This document shows positions 1 to 9,251 of a stretch of DNA of 64,000 nucleotides, piece after piece (position 1 is the stretch's first letter; each line of letters opens with the position of its first letter). The stretch covers positions 3,263,991-3,327,990 of the forward strand of contig NZ_MSCH01000003.1 in assembly GCF_002954545.1 (NCBI RefSeq), given 5' to 3'. A model generated the notes under the pieces. It made no database searches, was not told the origin of the DNA, and was given only the letters and a program-made list of their open reading frames with translations. Source of the stretch: Psychrosphaera saromensis (GTDB taxonomy: Bacteria > Pseudomonadota > Gammaproteobacteria > Enterobacterales > Alteromonadaceae). A program made the translations under genes and the position numbers.

Positions 1-257
1 TCAATGACTAAACCAATAGACGTGCCCGTTGTTTTACCTTCAAATACACCACTTAAGATTTTAACTTCGTCGGCTTCTCGGCGTTGCGTTGTAAAACGTG
101 AAGTACCAGGTTTACGTCTATCTAAGTCTACTTGAATGATAGCTTCATCAATTTCTAATCCCGGAGGACAGCCATCGATAATACAACCTAAACCTAGCCC
201 ATGACTTTCGCCAAAGGTGGTAACCTTAAATACTTCTCCAATGGTATTTCCAGCCAT
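1..257 (-). CDS. aroC: Chorismate synthase, N-terminal part (cut by window edge)
   Basis: The reverse strand encodes the first ~85 residues of chorismate synthase, which makes chorismate from EPSP in the last common step of aromatic biosynthesis, using reduced FMN. The start [20 protein letters not shown] carries the family's first signature around the conserved His of GESHG, followed by a CPPG segment and RRKPG. The start codon is the ATG at 255-257. The gene runs off the left edge, so its 3' end is not seen. It lies 105 bp downstream of prmB on the same strand, matching the conserved prmB-aroC order of gammaproteobacteria. Confidence 0.97.
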   Translation of the reverse strand, partial: MAGNTIGEVFKVTTFGESHGLGLGCIIDGCPPGLEIDEAIIQVDLDRRKPGTSRFTTQRREADEVKILSGVFEGKTTGTSIGLVI

Positions 258-362
258 TTTCAGCCCTTTTAAATTAATCTATTTTTTATAATAAGTGTTC
301 TGATTTACAAAGTCGTGTTTTGCTTCTGCTTCTGCTTCTACTTCTAGTTACTTGATTAATGA

Positions 363-1298
363 TTAGTCATTAGTAAATAACGATTTATGCTCAACAAGCT
401 GTGCTTTAGTGAGTGAAAACACACCTAAGCCACCATGTTCAAATTCAATCCAGTTAAATGCAACTTGTGGGAATTCAGCTTGTAGGTGGATCATTGAATT
501 GCCCACTTCTACAATTAATACACCGTCATCGGTTAAATGATCGGCAGCTTGTGCCAATATAGTACGCGTAATGTCTAATCCATCATTGCCACTGGCTAAA
601 CCAATTTCTGGCTCATGATGAAATTCTTCTGGCATATCATCAATGTCTTCAGCATCCACATAAGGTGGGTTGGAAACAATTAAGTCATACTGCTGGCCAC
701 TTACGCCTGAAAAGACATCTGACATAATAGGAACAACTCTATCCGCTACATCTAATCTATGAATGTTTTCATCGGCAATCGACAGTGCTTCTGGACTAAT
801 ATCTAATGCGTCAACTTGAGCCTCTGGGAATGCATAAGCACACGCGATGGCGATACAAGCGGAACCTGTGCACAAGTCCATAATACGATTTGGCGCATGA
901 TTAATTAAACCATCAAACTGATTTCTAATTAATTCACCTATTGGTGAGCGCGGCACTAATACACTTTCATTTACGTAAAATGGTAAATCGACAAAGTAAG
1001 CAAGATTAGTTAAATACGCCGCTGGTTTTTTGGTGCTGATACGTTGGCAAATTAAATCTACAATAGAACCACGTTCTGACAGGGTTAAATTAGAGCCTAA
1101 TATTTCAGCATTTAATTGCGGTGGCATATTTAGCGCAAAGCTCACTAAAGACAAACATTCATCCCAAGGATTATCGGTTCCGTGACCATAATATATGTCT
1201 GAGGCATTAAAACGGCTTACACCCCAACGTAAAAAGTCGTGTACTGTTTTTAATTCTTCAATTGCTTCTTGTGCCAAAACTTCTAAATTTGATTCCAT
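363..1298 (-). CDS. prmB: Ribosomal protein L3 glutamine N5-methyltransferase PrmB
   Basis: SAM-dependent methyltransferase that modifies a glutamine of ribosomal protein L3 in the cytoplasm. The 311 residues fit the PrmB length. The C-terminal Rossmann methyltransferase domain has the SAM-binding segment DLCTGSACIA at about 141-150 and the glutamine-methylating NPPY motif at 210-213; the N-terminal helical domain is typical of HemK/PrmB enzymes. PrmC (HemK), the release-factor enzyme, is the main alternative, but the aroC neighbour and the divergent smrB favour PrmB. The ATG is preceded by AGGTAAAAG, a good ribosome binding site. Confidence 0.95.
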   Translation of the reverse strand: MESNLEVLAQEAIEELKTVHDFLRWGVSRFNASDIYYGHGTDNPWDECLSLVSFALNMPPQLNAEILGSNLTLSERGSIVDLICQRISTKKPAAYLTNLAYFVDLPFYVNESVLVPRSPIGELIRNQFDGLINHAPNRIMDLCTGSACIAIACAYAFPEAQVDALDISPEALSIADENIHRLDVADRVVPIMSDVFSGVSGQQYDLIVSNPPYVDAEDIDDMPEEFHHEPEIGLASGNDGLDITRTILAQAADHLTDDGVLIVEVGNSMIHLQAEFPQVAFNWIEFEHGGLGVFSLTKAQLVEHKSLFTND

Positions 1299-1384
1299 CT
1301 TTTACCTAACTAATTTACATAACCGACTGGTTTTATTTACTATATTCTACTGAATTTATGGTACTTATACCGAATGCATACACA

Positions 1385-1399
1385 TGTTTGTAACAAACA
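1385..1399. promoter_or_regulatory. 15-bp perfect palindrome between prmB and smrB
   Basis: TGTTTGT-A-ACAAACA is a perfect inverted repeat in the 192-bp divergent gap, about 87 bp from the prmB start and 92 bp from the smrB start. Placement and symmetry suit an operator for a dimeric regulator, but I do not recognise the motif and a chance palindrome is possible. Confidence 0.3.
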
Positions 1400-1490
1400 G
1401 GCGTATTTTATATTGGCTGATGCCCCACCTTAACTTACAATAACAAACCTATGATTCTCATATCGCTAATAAACTGACTAAGGTGTTCGC

Positions 1491-2081
1491 ATGTCTAAAT
1501 TTGAAGATGAACATCATCATCAACTTGATGAAGATTATTTTACAAATGCCATGCAAGGGATTAAGCCTCTTAAGCAAGACAAAATACACTTTGGCAAAGA
1601 CAACAGCAAGCAAAACAAAGTGCTACAAGTAAACAAATATGAAGATGATAGAACCAGCGATAATAAGCCAAACCTTAAAAATCCAGCGGTCTTTCATTTT
1701 TCTGACCAATATGAGCCGTTAATCTCATCTAATAAGACGCTAAGTTATATAGAGGATGGCTTTCCAGCCTATTATACTAAATTGTTAAGACGCGGCGATG
1801 TTCGTCCAGAAATGATCTTAGATTTACATGGCTACACCAAAGAACAAGCAAAGTTTGATCTCGCGGCCATGATCAAAGAATGTAAAATTAAACATATCTG
1901 CTGTGCTTGTGTGGTTCATGGAGTGGGTGGTGGCATTCTTAAGGCAAAACTGCCTCATTATTTAGTGCAGCACCCTGATGTTATTGCATTACATCAAGCA
2001 CCTTTAGAATGGGGTGGACAAGGTGCGATTGTATTTATGATTAATATTGGGGAAGAGTTGGAATATATATTAAATAGATAA
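1491..2081 (+). CDS. smrB: Smr-domain ribosome rescue endonuclease SmrB
   Basis: Family members cleave mRNA at collided ribosomes and so start ribosome rescue. The C-terminal Smr domain shows DLHG at 111-114, HGVGGG at 143-148 and a closing GGQGA segment. The charged, low-complexity N-terminal ~90 residues are typical of SmrB (YfcN). Length is 196 residues; E. coli SmrB is slightly shorter. The ATG follows TAAGGTG with suitable spacing. It is divergent from prmB, a conserved arrangement. The stop is only 17 bp from the convergent sixA stop, with no terminator visible between them. Confidence 0.93.
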   Translation: MSKFEDEHHHQLDEDYFTNAMQGIKPLKQDKIHFGKDNSKQNKVLQVNKYEDDRTSDNKPNLKNPAVFHFSDQYEPLISSNKTLSYIEDGFPAYYTKLLRRGDVRPEMILDLHGYTKEQAKFDLAAMIKECKIKHICCACVVHGVGGGILKAKLPHYLVQHPDVIALHQAPLEWGGQGAIVFMINIGEELEYILNR

Positions 2082-2098
2082 ATGGAAACTATCTAAGC

Positions 2099-2581
2099 TT
2101 AAAGCATTTGCTCTGGCGCTAATAAGGTTTGTAATAACCCCGACCATTTATCTAAATCAATTTTTATTTTAGCCACACCAGCTGTCGCCATAATCGGTGT
2201 ATATCCTGTCAGCTCACCAATACAATAACTCACTAATGGCATATGAGAAACACAGATAATATTGGTATCTTTACCGTCTGCCTCTTCTATCTTTGCTAAT
2301 ACATAATCAGTCACACGTTTAGCATCGCCTTCTGGCGTTAACTCAGTGATCACTTCTTCACGTGCACACGGGATGCCTTGTGACAAAATAATATCTTTAG
2401 TTTGTTGCGCTCTAATGTATGGGCTGGCATAGACACAGTCGAAATTCGCAACCTGAGTTTTTAACCACAAAGCAGTACGTTTAGCTTCCCATTTACCGTG
2501 CTCAGTTAACTCACGTAACTCATCGGCTTTGGTCATAGGTTCGGCTTCGCCATGTCTTACAATATAAAGATAAATACCCAT
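2099..2581 (-). CDS. sixA: Phosphohistidine phosphatase SixA
   Basis: Small histidine phosphatase of the phosphoglycerate mutase-like superfamily. SixA removes phosphate from histidine of phosphotransfer proteins such as ArcB or the nitrogen PTS. The catalytic RHGEAEP motif lies at 9-15 and the second active-site His sits in CVSHMP near residue 115. At 160 residues it has the usual SixA length. The ATG at 2579-2581 follows a weak GGAA. A MITE-like element begins 19 bp upstream of the start, so any promoter lies in or beyond that element. Confidence 0.92.
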   Translation of the reverse strand: MGIYLYIVRHGEAEPMTKADELRELTEHGKWEAKRTALWLKTQVANFDCVYASPYIRAQQTKDIILSQGIPCAREEVITELTPEGDAKRVTDYVLAKIEEADGKDTNIICVSHMPLVSYCIGELTGYTPIMATAGVAKIKIDLDKWSGLLQTLLAPEQML

Positions 2582-2600
2582 AAAAATTCCGACAAATATA

Positions 2601-2889
2601 GGGGCTGTTTATCTTTCATTTTAAACAACGTTGAGTGGAAAATTATTCCCAATCAAGGCATAAACATCATTCTTAAATGCAGTGATTAATGGATTAAATA
2701 AGTATGTTTATAACAAAGAGTGGGGATAATTTAACCTCAACCCGAAGGGCTGGGTCTATTTATCACCCCAACTTCGTTCTTGTTATTTTAGCCAGACACT
2801 TAAATAGAACCACTATTTGCGAGTCTTCTGCCTAGCTGGATGCAACAAATAGCCGCCAGCGTTGCTTAAAATGAAAGATAAACAGCCCC
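2601..2889. mobile_element. MITE-like element with ~31-bp terminal inverted repeats
   Basis: The left end starts GGGGCTGTTTATCTTTCA and the right end is its reverse complement. Bases 2600-2630 pair with 2860-2890 with one mismatch in 31. Each end is flanked by TA (2599-2600 and 2890-2891), as expected for target-site duplication by an IS630/Tc1-type transposase. The 289-bp interior has no ORF of note but has internal pairing, for example CTATTTG with CAAATAG near the right end. From memory, similar intergenic sequences recur in Colwellia-type genomes; I could not check this. It fills most of the 523-bp gap between sixA and the peptidase gene. Confidence 0.72.
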
Positions 2890-3104
2890 TAGTTAAAAGT
2901 AGCTAATAAAAATCTAGGCTGCAATATAGTCAATTCAGCTTTAATACGCCACCGTTATATTAAAATATAGCGTACATTTTATTAGGGGTTGTGTCCTTTA
3001 GACTTTATGCTAATGGAAAGCTAAATAGCCTCTAGTATTTTTCGGTAAATACGCTAGGATATTTTAACTCTAATACGTATTTAATCATCCCCTAAGGCAA
3101 GGCA

Positions 3105-5822
3105 TTGAGAATTAGTCCAAACGACACTAAAACCTATCACAGTTTTACCATGTTAAATGGTATTAAAGTGTTAATTATACATTCTCCAGAGGCCCATAAA
3201 AGTGCTTGTTCGTTAGTGGTAAACACAGGTAGTTTTGATGATCCAACCGATCGCCCAGGCTTTGCCCATTTTGTTGAGCATTTGTTGTTTAACGGAAATA
3301 AGAAACATCCGCAACCTGCTCAATTAAATGATTTCATTGCTAAACATGGCGGCCATACTAATGCATGGACGGCGACCGAACACAGTAGCTATCATTTTGA
3401 TGTTCAAACAGAGATGTTTCAACCAGCATTAGATTACTTTTCCAATATGTTTATTGAGCCTTTATTTACCGATGAAGCGATTAAAAAAGAACAAAATGCA
3501 ATTCATGAAGAGTACAAACTTAAATTAAAAGATGACAGCCGTCGAATTCAACAAGTACATAAAGAGACTTGTAATCCACAACACCCATTTCATAAATTTA
3601 CCGTTGGTAATAAACACACACTAGCGGATTTACCACAACGTCCGGTAAAAGATGAATTAGTGCAGTTTTGGCAAACACATTACCAAAGCCAATTTATGAC
3701 CTTATGCCTTGTTAGTTCATTACCCATTGATGAATTAAAAAATACAGTCACTGAATTATTTTCAGAAATAAAAACCATAGATGCGACCAAGGCTAAACCG
3801 CCGCTTGATACTGATTTATATCGCCTACAAGATGTTGCTCAGTTTATTGCAATTGAACCGGTAAAAGAGCTACATAAATTAAATATTACTTTTCCGTTAC
3901 CAGGCATAGATCAATTTTATAAGAGCAAAATCATCAGTTTTATTGCTCATTTAATTGGTGATGAAGGTGAAGGCTCGTTATTTGAAAGATTAAAAGAGTT
4001 AGGACTGATAAATGCGTTAGCCGCCGGCAATGGTATTTCAGGCAGTAATTTCAAAGATTTTAATATTTCGTTGGAGCTTACTCACGCAGGTGAAGATGAT
4101 TTAGAAGTGGTACTCAACGAAGTTTTTGCTTATTTGAATTGGATAGCCAAGCAAACGGCTCCAAGCTACTTATATAATGAACAAAAAAAACTCACTGAAA
4201 TAGGCTTCCAATACAAAGAAGATATTAAACCATTAGCTCTGGCAAATAATATTGTCATGAACATGCAGCATTACGAGGTAGATAATTATATCTACGGTGA
4301 TTATTGCATGGAAGGATATTCAACAGCGCAGTGGCAAGAGTTCTTTAATTACATAACCGCTAACAATATGCGATTAACCTTAGTTAGCCAAAATATACAA
4401 ACGGATAAACAAGCACAGTGGTATCACACACCTTACTATGTTGAAGCTTTATCGAGTGAGCAAATAGCCCAACTCAATTCTCAAACCTGTTCTGAAAGCC
4501 AGTACCATTTTCCAGTTAAAAATCCTTATTTAACCAAAAACATAAAGCTAGAGTCACCAGACTTTGATAGTCAAACACCTTTAAGTATTGATACTGAACT
4601 GGGCTGGCAAGCTTGGTTTAAACAAGATGTTAGTTTCCGTGTACCAAAAGGCACAATCTATCTCGGCCTGGACTTGCCGTTTGGTACTCAGTCAAAGCCT
4701 CATCAAGCCATGATGCGCTTTTATTGTGATCTATTTATGGATACCGTTTCAGAGCAACATTACCAAGCTGAAATGGCGGGTTTGCATTACAATTTATATG
4801 CCCATAATGCCGGTATGACCTTATACACATCTGGATTAAGTAGTAATCAAGATAACTTAATACTGACCTTGTTAGATAACATGCTAACGATAAAATTCAC
4901 CAAGATGCGCTTTAAAGAAGTTAAACGACAACTGATCAAACATTGGCGAAATGCAGAAACCAATAAACCTATCAGCCAATTATTTTCATTATTAAACTCT
5001 AAGTTAATGCCTAGTACAGCCTCATCAAGTGAACTGGCTATTGAATTAACTAACGTCACCTTTGAGCAGTTTGAAACGTTCTGTACTGAATTATTCTCTA
5101 AAATGTTTGCAGAAATATTGCTGTATGGCAATTGGACAACCGCCCAAGCTAAAAGTATTAATAAAAAGCTAAAATCACGCCTTAAGTCTTACCAGAAAGT
5201 GATTGAACTACCACGTTCGATTACCGCATTACCCGATGCAGAACGACTCTACTTTGATAAGCCTATTAAACATAATGACAACGCTGCTCTGTTATATATT
5301 CAAGGGACGAATAAAGTCGACAATATAAAATATGATTACATGGAGAAAGCGGCTTTTATATTAATTAGTCAGATACTTTCACCATTTTCGTTTGATTATT
5401 TACGCACCGAAAAACAATTGGGCTACCTAGCAGGTAGTGGTTATATGCCACTGTGTAATACCCCTGGACTTGTCATATACATTCAATCTCATGACTATGC
5501 CAGTGACATATTAAACAGTAACATCAACGATTGTTTAGCCACTTTTGTTAAAGAGATTGAGGCAATGGACATTGATGATTTAGAGCAACATAAGCAAGCG
5601 GTTATCCATCAGTACAATGAATTAGCAACGAACTTGAATCAAAAGTCTCAGCAATTGTGGGTATCTATAGGAAACCAAGACTACAGTTTTATGCAAAAAC
5701 AGATAATTGCGATGGAGATATCAACCATTACTAAGCCCCAATTAATCCAGTGGTGCAAAAATAAATTAAACAAAGATAACGTACAAGGGATCCAACTAGG
5801 CTCGGTAAGTTCGGCTAACTAG
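3105..5822 (+). CDS. Insulinase-family (M16) zinc metallopeptidase
   Basis: Large M16 peptidase of 905 residues, similar in size to pitrilysin and insulin-degrading enzyme. The inverted zinc motif HFVEH is at 55-59, and the third zinc ligand is probably in the HEEYK segment about 75 residues later, as in the family. The inactive second M16 half and a C-terminal middle domain with RTEKQLGYL (characteristic of IDE-type enzymes) follow. There is no signal peptide, so it may be cytoplasmic, unlike periplasmic pitrilysin. The start is TTG after CTAAGGCAAGG; the next Met is residue 17, within the N-terminal strand, so the TTG is preferred. The substrate is unknown. Confidence 0.88.
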   Translation: MRISPNDTKTYHSFTMLNGIKVLIIHSPEAHKSACSLVVNTGSFDDPTDRPGFAHFVEHLLFNGNKKHPQPAQLNDFIAKHGGHTNAWTATEHSSYHFDVQTEMFQPALDYFSNMFIEPLFTDEAIKKEQNAIHEEYKLKLKDDSRRIQQVHKETCNPQHPFHKFTVGNKHTLADLPQRPVKDELVQFWQTHYQSQFMTLCLVSSLPIDELKNTVTELFSEIKTIDATKAKPPLDTDLYRLQDVAQFIAIEPVKELHKLNITFPLPGIDQFYKSKIISFIAHLIGDEGEGSLFERLKELGLINALAAGNGISGSNFKDFNISLELTHAGEDDLEVVLNEVFAYLNWIAKQTAPSYLYNEQKKLTEIGFQYKEDIKPLALANNIVMNMQHYEVDNYIYGDYCMEGYSTAQWQEFFNYITANNMRLTLVSQNIQTDKQAQWYHTPYYVEALSSEQIAQLNSQTCSESQYHFPVKNPYLTKNIKLESPDFDSQTPLSIDTELGWQAWFKQDVSFRVPKGTIYLGLDLPFGTQSKPHQAMMRFYCDLFMDTVSEQHYQAEMAGLHYNLYAHNAGMTLYTSGLSSNQDNLILTLLDNMLTIKFTKMRFKEVKRQLIKHWRNAETNKPISQLFSLLNSKLMPSTASSSELAIELTNVTFEQFETFCTELFSKMFAEILLYGNWTTAQAKSINKKLKSRLKSYQKVIELPRSITALPDAERLYFDKPIKHNDNAALLYIQGTNKVDNIKYDYMEKAAFILISQILSPFSFDYLRTEKQLGYLAGSGYMPLCNTPGLVIYIQSHDYASDILNSNINDCLATFVKEIEAMDIDDLEQHKQAVIHQYNELATNLNQKSQQLWVSIGNQDYSFMQKQIIAMEISTITKPQLIQWCKNKLNKDNVQGIQLGSVSSAN

Positions 5823-5977
5823 CGGCTACTTACCATAAAACGTACGTTTTCTTGTTAAAAATTAACCGATTAATCTAGCTTCTATCAGTGTTTTTAATCT
5901 GTCACGTTATTATTTTGACATTCAACATAGTTATAAGTTAGATTCAGATACAGTATTAATTTTTTGTTGTAATAATA

Positions 5978-8215
5978 TTGATATTCCCACTTAATAAAAA
6001 TTATAAATTTGTGGCTGCATTATTGACTTTAAGCTTTAGTTCTCTCACCCAAGCCCGAGCACAAGAAGAAGGTACACCTGTACTTTTGTCTAATTTTCTC
6101 GACATCCCAGTTTTATCAATATTCATCATATCTTCCGTTGTTATTGTTGTTTTCTTACTTTATAACCTAATGCATTTTAGGCGCTACCAATCCAATATTA
6201 CCGCCAGCGAAGAAAGGCTAAAGCTTTCTCTTTGGGCTAGTGGTGACGAGATGTGGGATTGGAATATTACAGATGGCACCTTATACAGAACCAATGCAAA
6301 TGGTGTTTACACTTTACCATCCGTTGACTTAGATACATTCCCGCCAAATCAAGACCTTATTCACCCAGCTGATTTATCCCGAGTCGTCAAAACATTACAA
6401 CAACACTTAAATGGTGAAACTGAATCATTTGAATGTGCTTACCGATTAAAATCTGATAATGATTCATGGAACTGGGTATTGGATAAAGGCAAAGTTGTCA
6501 GCTTTGACGATGACCGCCCTAGTCGAATGACGGGAACGTTTAAAGATATTCATCAACTTAAAAAAATTGAAAACGATCTTAAAATTTTTGCTCAAAGTAT
6601 CGAAAGTATTGCTGAAGGCGTGATCATTTTTGACGCACAGTTAACGGTTATCCACATAAACCCTGGCTATGAAAATATTACCGGTTTGTCAGCGAGTAAA
6701 ATTGAAGGTTCAAAATTAAAGTTCAAAAAAGTCACCATGACTTTAGCACAAGAAATAAAATCTGAAGTGGATAGATGTGGTAACTGGCAAGGCGATATCT
6801 CTGGACACGCTAAGTCTGGCGGTTCTTATATGGCTTATGTCACAGCTAATTGTATTAAAGATGAAGAAGGTAAGATAACTAATTACGTCGCTATCATTTC
6901 AGATACAACAAAAAGAAAGCGTACCGAAGCTAAACTCGTGAAAATGGCAAAAACTGACACCTTAACTGGTTTGCCTAACAGAAATGCCTTTTTTAATAAC
7001 CTGCAAAAACAAGTATCTAAAAACGCCCCTACCGCTGTATTAGTTTTTGACTTAGATAACTTTAAAAAAATTAATGACTCAGTTGGTCATCAACTGGGTG
7101 ATGAATTACTTAAAAAAATTGGTAATCGGATAAAGCCACTTTCTGGCGATGACAATACGCTATACCGCTTAGGTGGTGATGAATTTGCATTTGTCATGGA
7201 AGGTACAAACGATATTCATAAGGTTACCTTAATAGCTAAGCAGATATTAACTTTGCTATCGACCGCCTACAGAATTAGCCAACATGAATTTGTTATTGCT
7301 GGCAGCATAGGTATCGTCTTGTACCCTGATGATGGATTAAAGCCTGAGACATTGCTTAGAAATGCCGATACAGCCATGTACCACGCTAAAGCCGAGGGCA
7401 ACAAATACCTATTTTTTAATAATGAAATGAACAAACAAGCGGTTAAACGACTGCAAATAGAGAACTTGATCCGTCATGGCTTAAAAGAAGATTATTTTGA
7501 AGTCTATTATCAGCCTAAGACCAGTTTAAAGTCAGATCAGCTTGTCGGAATGGAAGCTTTAGTTCGTTTTATCACCCCAAAAAAAGGCTTAATAAGCCCT
7601 AATGTCTTTATCCCAATTGCAGAAGAAACGGGCCAAATAATTGATATTGGTGATGTTGTATTGCGTAAAGCATGTATTGATATGAAAAAGTGGATTGATA
7701 AAGGTGTGATCAAAGGTCGTGTTGCGGTTAATTTATCAGCCCGCCAATTTACTCTGCCTGACTTAACCGAAAGGATTGATAATATCCTGTTAGAAACTGG
7801 CTTATCGCCACATAACTTAGAATTAGAGATCACCGAAGGTACGGTTATGGATAATCCTAAACACGCCATAACTATTATGCATCAGTTAAGAGAACGTGGC
7901 ATTCATTTGGCTTTGGATGATTTTGGTACTGGCTATTCTTCTTTGTCGTATTTACGCAAATTCCCTCTCAATACATTAAAAATTGATAAAGCATTTGTTG
8001 ACGACTGTGGAACCAATATAGGTAAAGCTATGATTGATACTATAGTGACTATCGCGCGGAATTTAAGTTTGTCGACGGTTGCAGAAGGCGTTGAGACCCA
8101 AGAGCAGAAAGATCTAATGACATCAATGAAATGTGACTCTATTCAAGGCTATTTATATTCAAAACCGTTATCAGCAAAAGAATTCTCTCGTTTTGCTAAT
8201 AAACAAAATAAATAG
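5978..8215 (+). CDS. Membrane PAS-PAS-GGDEF-EAL cyclic-di-GMP protein
   Basis: Predicted c-di-GMP signalling protein of 745 residues. An N-terminal signal-like hydrophobic stretch (about 11-27) and a membrane helix (about 42-64) are followed by two PAS domains (about 75-195 and 205-315). The GGDEF domain starts at TDTLTGLPNR and contains an intact RLGGDEF signature; I see no obvious RxxD inhibitory site. The C-terminal EAL domain has GMEALVRF, LDDFGTGYSS and LKIDKAFV, the residues expected of an active phosphodiesterase. It could be bifunctional or a net phosphodiesterase. The start is TTG with no clear ribosome binding site, so the exact N-terminus is uncertain. It appears monocistronic. Confidence 0.88.
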   Translation: MIFPLNKNYKFVAALLTLSFSSLTQARAQEEGTPVLLSNFLDIPVLSIFIISSVVIVVFLLYNLMHFRRYQSNITASEERLKLSLWASGDEMWDWNITDGTLYRTNANGVYTLPSVDLDTFPPNQDLIHPADLSRVVKTLQQHLNGETESFECAYRLKSDNDSWNWVLDKGKVVSFDDDRPSRMTGTFKDIHQLKKIENDLKIFAQSIESIAEGVIIFDAQLTVIHINPGYENITGLSASKIEGSKLKFKKVTMTLAQEIKSEVDRCGNWQGDISGHAKSGGSYMAYVTANCIKDEEGKITNYVAIISDTTKRKRTEAKLVKMAKTDTLTGLPNRNAFFNNLQKQVSKNAPTAVLVFDLDNFKKINDSVGHQLGDELLKKIGNRIKPLSGDDNTLYRLGGDEFAFVMEGTNDIHKVTLIAKQILTLLSTAYRISQHEFVIAGSIGIVLYPDDGLKPETLLRNADTAMYHAKAEGNKYLFFNNEMNKQAVKRLQIENLIRHGLKEDYFEVYYQPKTSLKSDQLVGMEALVRFITPKKGLISPNVFIPIAEETGQIIDIGDVVLRKACIDMKKWIDKGVIKGRVAVNLSARQFTLPDLTERIDNILLETGLSPHNLELEITEGTVMDNPKHAITIMHQLRERGIHLALDDFGTGYSSLSYLRKFPLNTLKIDKAFVDDCGTNIGKAMIDTIVTIARNLSLSTVAEGVETQEQKDLMTSMKCDSIQGYLYSKPLSAKEFSRFANKQNK

Positions 8216-8249
8216 TCTCGACTTACCAATCTAACCACAGTTGATGTGG

Positions 8250-8453
8250 TTAGGCGTTAAATCTTACAGAATCTATTTCAGTGTATTTCAACAATGCCAT
8301 TTTACGTTTAACGTTAAACATAGGCCAAATTATCGGGCCGAAACACATACCAGCAATAAACCAGTTTTTTTCTGACATACCATTCTTCATTGCTTCAATC
8401 GCAACATAAATAGAAAAGCAAAAAACAATTAACATAATTAATAAGATTAACAT
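8250..8453 (-). CDS. Small membrane protein of unknown function
   Basis: A 67-residue protein with an N-terminal membrane helix (LILLIMLIVFCFSIYVAIEA) and a second hydrophobic patch around NWFIAGMCFGPIIWPMF, ending in a basic and polar tail. I do not recognise the family. The pattern of one or two helices around a GxxxGPxxWP segment resembles short conserved hypothetical proteins of Alteromonadales, but this is memory only. It converges on the upstream c-di-GMP gene with a 34-bp gap. Confidence 0.55.
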   Translation of the reverse strand: MLILLIMLIVFCFSIYVAIEAMKNGMSEKNWFIAGMCFGPIIWPMFNVKRKMALLKYTEIDSVRFNA

Positions 8454-8573
8454 TCACACCACCATTACAAATTATACTAACTGTATTATAAAGGTTAGCT
8501 AAAAAGATAAAATCGGGGATGTCCCTATAGTGAACATTAAGTTTGGACTGTAATACTGAATTTTAGATATAAA

Positions 8574-8595
8574 AAAAGCCAGTAAACTGGCTTTT
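8574..8595 (-). terminator. Rho-independent terminator
   Basis: Perfect 10-bp stem AAAAGCCAGT / ACTGGCTTTT with a 2-nt loop. Read on the reverse strand it is followed by a T-rich run, so it fits termination of the unknown gene at 8618-8947. Confidence 0.75.
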
Positions 8596-8617
8596 CTTTA
8601 GAACAACAATTGTTATA

Positions 8618-8947
8618 TTAAATATAACTTTGTTGATGCACTCTAATGAACAATGGACTATCCGGTTTTGAATAATCTACTTTATATTCTTTTCCATTTA
8701 GACATTGTACAAACAATAAGGTTTTTGGCTCACCAAAAGAATCCGGAGACGAAATATTAACAACTTCACAATACGCATCTTTTGCTTCACGTCTGTTCCT
8801 AGGAACAATACCATCGTAAATGGCTAAACCGTTTTGAGTCACTTTAACTACCGGCAGCCCAACTTCACTTACCAGTAATAAATCTAATTTTCTTATTTTG
8901 TGAATGACGGTATTACGTCCACTTATGATATAGGCAACTTCAGACAT
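8618..8947 (-). CDS. Conserved-looking hypothetical protein
   Basis: A 109-residue soluble protein starting MSEVAYIISGR. The ATG at 8945-8947 is chosen because AGAGAA lies 6 bp upstream; the frame stays open further to a TTG at 9022, but that extension is Lys/Arg-rich, lacks a clear ribosome binding site and looks like leader sequence. The body alternates predicted strands (LLLVSEVGLPVVKV, TLLFVQCLNGKEYKVDY). No motif lets me name it. It has its own terminator and is divergent from msrA. Confidence 0.6.
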   Translation of the reverse strand: MSEVAYIISGRNTVIHKIRKLDLLLVSEVGLPVVKVTQNGLAIYDGIVPRNRREAKDAYCEVVNISSPDSFGEPKTLLFVQCLNGKEYKVDYSKPDSPLFIRVHQQSYI

Positions 8948-9251
8948 ACTATTTTCTCTACGCTTTCTACTTTTTGATAAATAATCTTCACCAACTCTAG
9001 TCTTATAAACTAGATTGATCAAGCCTACGATTTAACTTCTCGTTTAATTTCTCTATAGTTTAGAGGGTTTTACTAAACTGTTATCGATTAAAATGGCTTA
9101 AATACATAATAAATCGACAAACAAATAACACACCAGACTATTATAGCTCGAAATCGGTTACAAATAGGACAACTAGTTTTAAATAATTTCATTTATCTAC
9201 TTTGATTAATACATTAAAGTGGTAACAGTTAAATAATTAGGGATACGGTAT
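8948..9251. other. Divergent intergenic region, hypothetical gene / msrA
   Basis: A 304-bp AT-rich gap that must hold the promoters of the hypothetical gene (reverse) and msrA (forward). The only structure I see is a weak 7-bp inverted repeat AGTTTAG / CTAAACT at 9057-9079. No RNA gene or ORF can be supported. Confidence 0.5.

Noticed and set aside
322-345. Hexamer repeat GCTTCT x3 plus ACTTCT between aroC and prmB
   Set aside because: Too short and imperfect to support as a functional microsatellite; lies in a 105-bp spacer.
5837-5850. Palindrome AAAACGTACGTTTT after the insulinase gene
   Set aside because: No loop and weak ends, so not a credible terminator; could arise by chance in AT-rich DNA.
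8231-8253. Hairpin CTAACCACA / TGTGGTTAG as a terminator
   Set aside because: It overlaps the stop of the small membrane protein gene and is not followed by a T-run on either strand.
8948-9022. N-terminal extension of the hypothetical gene to a TTG at 9022
   Set aside because: No convincing ribosome binding site at the TTG; the internal ATG has AGAGAA at good spacing.
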